Under the pieces are notes generated by a model that saw only the letters and a program-made list of their open reading frames with translations, was not told the origin of the DNA and searched no databases. A stretch of 14,446 bases of DNA from Porticoccus sp. (lineage in GTDB: Bacteria > Pseudomonadota > Gammaproteobacteria > Pseudomonadales > Porticoccaceae), in NCBI GenBank assembly GCA_011049795.1, contig DRHD01000080.1, positions 1-14,446 of the forward strand, read 5' to 3'. Position 1 is the stretch's first letter. Each line of letters begins with the position of its first letter. Made by a program: the position numbers and the translations under genes. Positions 9,501 to 14,446 of this stretch are shown in pieces.

Positions 9501-11029
9501 ATGCAATGATGCCGGAAGTTGATGGTTTTATGGCCTGTGAGCGTATTCGAGAGCTACCAAATGGCGCCGATACACCGGTGCTAATGATTACGGCCCTTGA
9601 TAACGAAGAGTCCATTGTAAAAGCTTTTGCTGCTGGAGCGACTGACTTTATTCCCAAGCCCATTCATTTCGCCGTGCTGAAGCAGCGCGTATCTCGTCTC
9701 ATTCAGGCAAACAAGGTAGAGAAACATGTTAAACAGCTCGCTTACCATGATCAGTTGACGGGTCTTCCTAACCGTACGAACTTGATGCAACAGCTTAGAG
9801 TGATGGTGAATCGTGCACAATTGGAAGGGAAAAAAATAGCGATACTATTTCTTGATCTGGATCGATTTAAATTAATCAATGACACCCTCGGTCACGATGC
9901 GGGTGACCTGCTGCTTAAAGCTGTATCCGACCGGATTCGCCGATGTGTCCGGAATCAAGACTTTATCGCCCGTTTAGGTGGAGATGAATTTACCGTAGTG
10001 CTTGAAGGTGTCACTGACCAAGAAATTGTATCTAAAATTGCAGCTAAAATCTGCGATGCCCTGAGTCAGCCCTTTGTGTTTCTTCAGCAAGAAATGTTTG
10101 TTACCACCAGTATAGGGGTATCCATGTTCCCGGATGATGGGGCGGATATCGGCACTCTGATAAAGCATGCAGATTCAGCCATGTTTCGCGCCAAAGAACA
10201 GAGAAATGGCTATTGTTTCTATGTGCAGGGGATGGAAGATGAAATTGCTCGGCGTATGGAGCTGGATAGAGAGTTACGTTCGGCAATTGGTGCTAATGAG
10301 CTAGTGCTGTATTACCAGCCTCAGATTGACTTGGCTACAGGTGAAGTAATCGGTGCCGAAGCGTTGATCCGTTGGAATCATCCGAGACACGGATTGGTGA
10401 TGCCCGATACATTTATCCCCTTGGCTGAAGAGTCTGGGCTTATTAATCAAGTCAGTGACTGGGTGTTGGAAGATGCCTGTCGGCAATTGCAAGCTTGGAG
10501 TAACAGCGGTAATGAGTTGTTCAAGGTTGCCGTGAATATGTCCACTAAGGATATTCAAGCAGAGGGCTTTAATGACAAGCTGAGAAAAATGCTAGAGCAG
10601 TATGATGTTAATCCCAATAGGTTAGAGCTGGAAATTACAGAAAGTACCTTGATGGAGAACCCGGAAGAGATTGAAGGCGAATTGAACGCTATGAGGGAAA
10701 TGGGGCTGACCCTGGCGATTGATGATTTTGGTAGCGGTTTTTCTTCGCTTAATTACTTGAAACGGCTACCTGTTGATGTGTTGAAAATTGACAGAATGTT
10801 CATCCGAGATCTAGAAGAAGATGAAAGTGATAGAGCAATTGTCACAGGTATTATTGCATTGGCTACAAGTATGGGGCTTGGCACTGTGGCTGAGGGGGTT
10901 GAGACTGAATACCAATATCGCCTCCTCCAAGAGCTAGGGTGCGATACTTGCCAAGGCTACTATTTTAGTAAACCAATACCGGTTGCTGATTTTGAAGAGA
11001 AATTCTTTAAACAGAAAGTGATTGTCTAA
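6557..11029 (+). CDS. Hybrid sensor histidine kinase with three REC, Hpt, GGDEF and EAL
   Basis: A 1490-residue inner-membrane sensor. Domains in order: TM helix about 18-38; periplasmic sensor about 39-181; TM helix 183-202; HAMP about 203-255; HisKA with phospho-acceptor H280 in VTHELRTPMN; HATPase about 380-497 with N box (NLVGNAIKF), RDTGIGI and GTGLGLA; REC1 with D574; REC2 with D712; Hpt with H863 in AHTIKGSALN; REC3 with D982; GGDEF about 1062-1225 with intact GGDEF 1141-1145 and inhibitory-site RNQD 1132-1135 exactly five residues before it; EAL about 1248-1485 with EAL 1268-1270, VNMS, EITES, DDFGSG, EGVET and QGYYFSKP. All key residues look intact, so both cyclic di-GMP synthesis and hydrolysis are possible, gated by a phosphorelay contained in one chain. 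GTG start follows GAGG about 9 nt upstream; ATG at 6590 (residue 12) is an alternative. It lies directly after the binding protein, its likely periplasmic partner. Confidence 0.95.
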   Translation: MEAKPNKKAPGMKFRNQLSLIFVVGILVMAVTTSIAVSNISSQIVRDREIQQGLQVTDSLAKQSELALLYHSKESAKDIVDTALNFPGVKAVAIVTETGTVLHIGGEVVTQVPFYKPSVAKMVHEDNDYWSFSSPVVAGASQDSVWGELYGEDEEKEVSLGYITVLMGKDTVILMERSILRGNLLISLLVAVVLLLLLLGISRRLTKPLEKLAATMKQAEEGDSIIRADVGGPVDITDMQHAFNSMMEALENRQKELMHAMSAALESARVKGEFAANVTHELRTPMNAVLGMLDLLMTMGLSSKQLEYVETAKTSGESLLQLIDEILNFSQVDSNNLSIVKEDCYIQELLDDVINLLANQALKKNLDFGYVISPDVPRMIHSDSSRLRQVLINLVGNAIKFADVGEVSIHMDVLDVETPSSENELLVRFEVRDTGIGITTEDQQRIFDAFTQADSSSTKEYEGTGLGLAISKQIVELMGGDISVSSQPGMGSSFWFTVPTPRLDVGKPDEAPVPAFSGLNALLVDDSEIVREFGAQQLEQKGIDCTTLDTGIKALDVIRDMSANGSSLDILIVDEDMPGLKGMDFLKLTREEPSLKNTTILMLSNPWTMGDIHNDYSMTRLNKPLRPKEINTCLEKQLLGQGETEKSEPRRKTIEKLYSRPKRILVVDDNRANQQVAIGMLERMGCRCELASTGKEAVEAIIRNRFDAVLMDCYMPVMNGYDATRQIRMYEGGENADNCVPIIAMTANNTQVEMDRCKDVGMDDFLSKPLRIDELANTLVKWVPRDLPETSDSQLGEFSPDESAIVDSSASYDPLVLQELKDGIGEVIVSMIEAFLEDTPVYLRSLKEAIAQTDTKQVRELAHTIKGSALNYGAYQVVELSRLLEDKGAAAELTGSEKLYKNLVEAYTKLGRDLEEYILAADDSIQGREKGHYLLIVDDDRSMRLALKNVFKSEDYVIEEASNGMHAISICQRRMPDLVLMDAMMPEVDGFMACERIRELPNGADTPVLMITALDNEESIVKAFAAGATDFIPKPIHFAVLKQRVSRLIQANKVEKHVKQLAYHDQLTGLPNRTNLMQQLRVMVNRAQLEGKKIAILFLDLDRFKLINDTLGHDAGDLLLKAVSDRIRRCVRNQDFIARLGGDEFTVVLEGVTDQEIVSKIAAKICDALSQPFVFLQQEMFVTTSIGVSMFPDDGADIGTLIKHADSAMFRAKEQRNGYCFYVQGMEDEIARRMELDRELRSAIGANELVLYYQPQIDLATGEVIGAEALIRWNHPRHGLVMPDTFIPLAEESGLINQVSDWVLEDACRQLQAWSNSGNELFKVAVNMSTKDIQAEGFNDKLRKMLEQYDVNPNRLELEITESTLMENPEEIEGELNAMREMGLTLAIDDFGSGFSSLNYLKRLPVDVLKIDRMFIRDLEEDESDRAIVTGIIALATSMGLGTVAEGVETEYQYRLLQELGCDTCQGYYFSKPIPVADFEEKFFKQKVIV

Positions 11030-11039
11030 GTCTGCCTTC

Positions 11040-11080
11040 GCTTTTGTCGTGGGTTCTGTGACCAAAAGCCTTGAGTTTTT
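11040..11080 (+). terminator. Terminator-like hairpin after the hybrid kinase gene
   Basis: GCTTTTG-TC (11040-11048) pairs with GACCAAAAGC (11060-11069), leaving one bulged C and an 11-nt loop. A run of five T (11076-11080) follows 6 nt after the stem. The T-run is short and slightly displaced, so termination may be partial. Position between the six-gene operon and yciO fits an operon end. Confidence 0.4.
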
Positions 11081-11102
11081 CTCCTACCTTTACTGCCTTG
11101 TG

Positions 11103-11111
11103 TGAGATAAT
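11103..11111 (+). promoter_or_regulatory. Candidate extended -10 promoter for yciO
   Basis: TGAGATAAT fits the extended -10 pattern TG-n-(T/G)ATAAT. No convincing -35 is seen. Transcription would start near 11118, giving a leader of about 22 nt before the yciO ATG. It lies just past the terminator-like hairpin, where a new promoter would be expected. Confidence 0.3.
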
Positions 11112-11139
11112 TAGCTTTTACCCTCGGTGTAGTTGCATC

Positions 11140-11763
11140 ATGAGTCAGTTTTTCTCTATACACCCTGAAAACCCACAGGCAAGGCTTGTTCGTCAGGCGG
11201 TTGAAATTATTCGCAAAGGTGGAATCATCGTTTACCCAACGGATTCAGCCTATGCTCTTGGGTGTCATATTGGTGATAAAAAGGCGCTGGATAAAATTCG
11301 TCAGATTAGGCAGTTGGATAAGAACCACAATTTTACGCTGATGTGTCGTGATCTATCTGAACTGTCTGTTTATGCCAGGGTGGACAATCAAACGTACCGT
11401 TCACTGAAGGCGCATACGCCGGGACCCTATACCTTTATTTTAGAGGCAACCTCTGAGGTCCCTCGCAGACTCATGCATGCCAAGCGAAAAACCATTGGTT
11501 TGCGGGTGCCAGAGAATGCGATCGCACTGGCCTTGCTGGAGGATCTGGGTGAACCTATTATGAGTGTCACCTTGATTATGCCGGGTGATGAATACCCTCT
11601 GACAGATCCATACGATATTCGTGATCTGTTAGAGCACCACGTAGACCTGATTGTTGAAGGAGGCTATTGCGGCCTTGAGCCTACCACCGTGGTAGATCTC
11701 ACGGGTGAGGCGCCTGATGTGACTCGCCAAGGTATGGGGCAGTTTGATGATTTTCAGCGTTAA
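11140..11763 (+). CDS. yciO: YciO, YrdC/TsaC/Sua5-family protein
   Basis: A 207-residue YrdC-domain protein that strongly resembles E. coli YciO from its first residues (MSQFFSIHPENPQARL). The YrdC core is visible: IRKGGIIVYPTDSAYALGC (phosphate/nucleotide-binding strand-loop), RQIRQLDKNHNFTLMCRDLSEL, PGPYTFILEAT, KRKTIGLRVPEN and GGYCGLEPTTVVDLT. TsaC/Sua5 relatives make threonylcarbamoyl-AMP for tRNA t6A; in YciO the SxSAN-type loop is altered (SVTLIMPG here, as in E. coli YciO), and the YciO function is less settled than that of TsaC. The frame is open upstream to a TTG at 11071, but ATG 11140 is chosen because it matches the E. coli N terminus and because the upstream 23 codons overlap the hairpin tail and candidate promoter. 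The ribosome binding site is weak. Confidence 0.92.
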   Translation: MSQFFSIHPENPQARLVRQAVEIIRKGGIIVYPTDSAYALGCHIGDKKALDKIRQIRQLDKNHNFTLMCRDLSELSVYARVDNQTYRSLKAHTPGPYTFILEATSEVPRRLMHAKRKTIGLRVPENAIALALLEDLGEPIMSVTLIMPGDEYPLTDPYDIRDLLEHHVDLIVEGGYCGLEPTTVVDLTGEAPDVTRQGMGQFDDFQR

Positions 11764-11892
11764 TCACTCATTAAGCATGTGATAAACATCATCTCCACCC
11801 ATTAGTTTTAGCTCATCAAGGCTTAAGTCCAGTCTTACCTCCATAATAATTTTTACTGAATAGATTCTTACTGATTGTCTAGTGGACACACA

Positions 11893-11921
11893 CTGGTTGT
11901 CTTAATGAATCACAGTATAAT
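11893..11921 (+). promoter_or_regulatory. Candidate promoter for scpA-scpB-rluB
   Basis: A perfect TATAAT at 11916-11921 sits in the 190-nt gap before scpA, with a start predicted near 11928 and a leader of about 26 nt. The -35 at 17-bp spacing (CTGGTT, 11893-11898) is poor, so it is either weak or activator-dependent. Apart from this and a minus-strand micro-ORF reported as a finding, I see nothing in 11764-11953. Confidence 0.4.
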
Positions 11922-11953
11922 GGTGCTCTTTATTAAGTGCTGATGCATCACCC

Positions 11954-12808
11954 ATGTCTACGGAAGCTATCCCCAGCGGGTCTGAAGAGACTAGCCCAAT
12001 AACAACGACAGGCATTGCATCTCATCCTCTGCAGGAGGAGATGCCATTTGCTGTGGTCTTGGGGAAAGAAATCACGGCGCTACCCAAAGACCTGTATATC
12101 CCACCTGAAGCCTTAGAGGTCTTCCTAGAGGCTTTTGAAGGGCCCTTAGACTTGCTGCTCTATATGATCAAGCGTCAGAATCTGGATATTCTGGAAATCA
12201 ACGTTGCTGAAATCACCCGTCAGTACATGGGTTATATCGATATGATGAAAGCCATGCAGTTTGAATTGGCTGCAGAGTATCTGTTGATGGCAGCGATGTT
12301 GGCTGAAATTAAATCTCGGATGTTGCTTCCTCGACAAGCAGTGGAAGAGGATGAGGAAGATCCTCGGGCTGAATTGATTCGTCGTCTGCAGGAGTATGAG
12401 CGCTTTAAGAGAGCTGCTGAAGATATTGATAGTTTGCCGCGCTTGGGTCGGGATGTATTTGTAGCTACAGCGAAAGAACCAGATCGTAGTAAAGAGCGCC
12501 CTCAGCCAGATGTGGACATGCAAGAAGTCCTGCTGGCATTATCAGAAGTGCTCCTGAGGGCAGAAATGTTTGAGAGCCACCAGATACAGTTAGAGCGCCT
12601 TTCTACAAGAGAGCGAATGTCACAGGTGCTGGACACGTTGTCAGGGAAGCAGTTCGTACCTTTTGTTAGCTTGTTCAGGCTGAGCGAAGGGAAAATAGGT
12701 GTAGTAGTGACCTTTTTGGCTATCATGGAATTAATCAAAGAGTCACTTGTAGAAATTGTTCAGAGTGAAGCTTATGGGGCAATCCATGTTAAAGCGCGTT
12801 CGTCGTAA
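11954..12808 (+). CDS. scpA: Segregation and condensation protein A
   Basis: The kleisin subunit of the Smc-ScpA-ScpB condensin, which bridges the Smc head and neck and acts in chromosome compaction and segregation. The kleisin signature is clear: FLEAFEGPLDLLLYMIKRQNLDILEINVAEITRQYM near residues 56-91, followed by AAEYLLMAAMLAEIKSRMLLPR, an acidic linker, RLQEYERFKRAAEDI, and a C-terminal winged-helix region ending in FLAIMELIKESLVEIVQSE. With the ATG at 11954 it is 284 residues, with about 29 poorly conserved N-terminal residues rich in Ser and Thr. An in-frame ATG at 12041 (255 residues) follows AGGAGG by only 2 nt, which is too close for an ideal site. Neither start is decisive; 11954 is preferred because it fits the candidate promoter. 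First gene of scpA-scpB-rluB. Confidence 0.95.
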   Translation: MSTEAIPSGSEETSPITTTGIASHPLQEEMPFAVVLGKEITALPKDLYIPPEALEVFLEAFEGPLDLLLYMIKRQNLDILEINVAEITRQYMGYIDMMKAMQFELAAEYLLMAAMLAEIKSRMLLPRQAVEEDEEDPRAELIRRLQEYERFKRAAEDIDSLPRLGRDVFVATAKEPDRSKERPQPDVDMQEVLLALSEVLLRAEMFESHQIQLERLSTRERMSQVLDTLSGKQFVPFVSLFRLSEGKIGVVVTFLAIMELIKESLVEIVQSEAYGAIHVKARSS

Positions 12809-12839
12809 TGTGAACACAGAGATTAGATAGCAAAGAAAA

Positions 12840-13574
12840 ATGGAAAGTGATCAACTGAGAAAAATTATAGAAGGTGCTCTGCTGGCAGCGGGGCGTTCTC
12901 TGGATGTTGGGCATCTGGAAAAGCTGTTTGATGAGTTTCAGATTCCACCTCGAGATCAGATATTAGCCGCACTTGAAGAAATCGAGGGAGATTGCTCTGG
13001 CCGTGGATTTGAGCTCAAGCGGACGGGTAGTGGTTACCGCTTTCAAGTGCGTGAGGAGCTGTCAGAGTGGGTTAATCGTTTATGGGATGAAAAGCCAAAA
13101 AAGTATTCCCGTGCACTCTTGGAAACATTGGCGCTAATTGCTTACCGTCAGCCAATTACCCGTGGCGATATTGAAGAGATTCGGGGTGTGTCGGTCAGTT
13201 CTGAAATTATTAAAACTCTGCTTGAGAGAGAGTGGGTACGTGTCGTTGGGCACCGGGATGTCCCGGGTCGGCCAGCACTTTATGCCACGACTCGACAGTT
13301 TCTTGACTATTTCAGCCTTAAAAATCTTGAAGAGCTACCATCACTCAATGACATTAAGGATATTGAAGAAATTAACCCTGAGCTTGCCCTAGAGCTCGCA
13401 GAGAAAATGGTAGGGAAAGAAGCTCAAGCAGCACCTGATGCCCAAGGGGAATTGTCAGAAACGGACGAACAAGAAGAATTGGTATCCGTCGATGAATGTG
13501 TCAATTCTGAAGTGGCTGATTCTGACGTAGATGCTAACCTTCAAACCGCTGAAAACCATCAAGAGAACCTGTAA
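12840..13574 (+). CDS. scpB: Segregation and condensation protein B
   Basis: A 244-residue winged-helix partner that dimerises and wraps the kleisin ScpA in the Smc condensin. Diagnostic stretches: KIIEGALLAAGRSLDVGHLEKLF near the N terminus (first winged helix), ELKRTGSGYRFQVREEL, then SRALLETLALIAYRQPITRGDIEEIRGV (the ScpB signature), IIKTLLEREWVRVVGHRDVPGRPALYATT and FLDYFSLKNLEELPSL. After about residue 185 the tail is long, acidic and low-complexity (Glu, Asp, Ala), probably disordered. ATG lies 31 nt after scpA with a weak A-rich, AAAGA-like leader, and the stop is 5 nt before rluB, consistent with one transcript. Confidence 0.95.
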   Translation: MESDQLRKIIEGALLAAGRSLDVGHLEKLFDEFQIPPRDQILAALEEIEGDCSGRGFELKRTGSGYRFQVREELSEWVNRLWDEKPKKYSRALLETLALIAYRQPITRGDIEEIRGVSVSSEIIKTLLEREWVRVVGHRDVPGRPALYATTRQFLDYFSLKNLEELPSLNDIKDIEEINPELALELAEKMVGKEAQAAPDAQGELSETDEQEELVSVDECVNSEVADSDVDANLQTAENHQENL

Positions 13575-13579
13575 CCTCA

Positions 13580-14407
13580 ATGTCTGAAAAACTACAAAAA
13601 ATATTGGCTGCGGCCGGTTATGGTTCACGTCGTGAGCTTGAAAAGTGGATCGCTGATGGTCGTGTTACTGTCAATGGCAAGGTGGCCAAACTCGGTGATC
13701 GAGCTTCATTGGATGATGCCGTTTCCGTAGATGGTAAGCGCGCTAAACTCCCCGCCAAAGATCAGAGAATCCGCGTGTTGCTGTACAACAAGCCCGAAGG
13801 TGAAGTCTGTACTCGCTCTGATCCTGAAGGACGAAAAACGGTATTTGAACACTTGCCTCGCCTGAAAAACGAGCGGTGGATTGCCGTGGGTCGTTTGGAT
13901 ATCAATACCACGGGGTTACTTCTTTTTACCAATAATGGTGAGCTGGCCAATAAGCTAATGCATCCATCTTCCAGAATAGATCGTGAGTATCTGGTTCGGG
14001 TACACGGTGCTGTTGATGATGATATGTTGAAGCGACTTCGTGAGGGTGTTCTGCTCGAAGATGGTATGGCAAAGTTTAGCGATATTGTGCCTGGTGAGAG
14101 AGTCGGCACTAACGGTTGGTATACCGTGGCACTGATGGAGGGGAAGAACCGCGAAATCAGGCGATTGTGGGAATCCCAGAATGTTGAGGTCAACCGTCTT
14201 AAGCGAGTAAGGTTCGGACCTATTTTTATGCCCTCTTATACCCGTCGTGGACAGTGGGTTGAACTTGATGAAAAAGCACTCAACGATCTATTGGTGACGG
14301 TAGATATGCGGGTGGCCAAAAAACAAAAACGACTCTTACCCGATGATAAAGTGCGTAGGGATAGGCAGTTAAAGCGACTCCGTTCTAAAGGGCCCAAGCC
14401 TAAATAA
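13580..14407 (+). CDS. rluB: Ribosomal large subunit pseudouridine synthase B
   Basis: A 275-residue RsuA/RluB-family pseudouridine synthase, expected to modify U2605 (E. coli numbering) in domain V of 23S rRNA. An S4 RNA-binding domain (about 2-60) begins SEKLQKILAAAGYGSRRELEKW and continues through GRVTVNGKVAKLGDRA. The catalytic domain (about 65-235) has the nucleophile D107 in GRLDINTTGLLLFTNNGELANKLMHPS, then REYLVRVHG and EGKNREIRRLWES. The C terminus is strongly basic (KKQKRLLPDDKVRRDRQLKRLRSK), as expected for RNA contact. RluB is preferred over RluE or RluF because of the S4 domain, the N-terminal pattern and the position after scpAB, a common gammaproteobacterial arrangement. The start lacks a strong ribosome binding site and probably depends on translation of scpB. 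No clear terminator is seen in the 39 nt downstream. Confidence 0.93.
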   Translation: MSEKLQKILAAAGYGSRRELEKWIADGRVTVNGKVAKLGDRASLDDAVSVDGKRAKLPAKDQRIRVLLYNKPEGEVCTRSDPEGRKTVFEHLPRLKNERWIAVGRLDINTTGLLLFTNNGELANKLMHPSSRIDREYLVRVHGAVDDDMLKRLREGVLLEDGMAKFSDIVPGERVGTNGWYTVALMEGKNREIRRLWESQNVEVNRLKRVRFGPIFMPSYTRRGQWVELDEKALNDLLVTVDMRVAKKQKRLLPDDKVRRDRQLKRLRSKGPKPK

Positions 14408-14446
14408 TAAAAATAATTCCAAATAAAAAGGACCTACGGAAAATAA

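Noticed and set aside
11071..11139. Upstream extension of yciO from TTG 11071
   Set aside because: The 23 extra codons show no similarity to the known YciO N terminus and overlap the T-run of the terminator-like hairpin and the candidate -10.
13762..14193. 143-codon open frame on the minus strand
   Set aside because: Antisense to the conserved catalytic domain of rluB; its Ser/Arg-rich composition is typical of a shadow frame.
14408..14446. Possible terminator after rluB
   Set aside because: The tail is A-rich, but I found no stable GC-containing stem followed by a T-run; the signal may lie beyond the window.

Overview
The window looks like a chromosomal stretch of a gammaproteobacterium outside the enterobacterial/vibrio group. 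The last third carries Smc-type condensin genes scpA and scpB (rather than MukBEF), a YciO close to the E. coli protein, and an RluB-type pseudouridine synthase. Base composition is moderate, in the mid-40s % GC by eye. A marine Cellvibrionales/Oceanospirillales-like source would fit, but the sequence alone does not fix the genus. All real genes found are on the + strand.

Region 1 (8-11029) is a tightly packed six-gene set, almost certainly one operon. Junctions are an 8-nt overlap and then gaps of 3, 3, 42 and 5 nt. It starts with three metabolic genes: a thiamine-diphosphate (ThDP) enzyme of the acetolactate synthase/POX superfamily, then two different proteins of about 270 residues that both resemble the citrate synthase/citryl-CoA lyase fold. 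In both, the expected catalytic residues appear substituted. Three envelope and signalling genes follow: a TonB-dependent outer-membrane receptor, a secreted substrate-binding-like protein (PF04392-like) with no ABC permease or ATPase beside it, and a 1490-residue membrane hybrid histidine kinase. The kinase carries three receiver domains, an internal Hpt domain, and intact GGDEF and EAL domains.

Read together, the first six genes suggest small-molecule chemistry (ThDP carboligation or decarboxylation plus citrate-synthase-like acyl-CoA chemistry) linked to detection of an external ligand through the outer membrane and periplasm, with the output written as cyclic di-GMP. Whether the metabolic half makes, modifies or consumes the ligand sensed by the second half is inference. 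This operon is the best candidate in the window for an undescribed system.

Region 2 (11030-14446) is conserved housekeeping. A terminator-like hairpin and a candidate extended -10 promoter separate the operon from yciO. A 190-nt intergenic stretch with a candidate promoter and a curious minus-strand micro-ORF precedes scpA-scpB-rluB, which look co-transcribed. Nothing recognisable follows rluB in the last 39 nt. I saw no tRNA, rRNA, CRISPR array, insertion sequence or attachment site.
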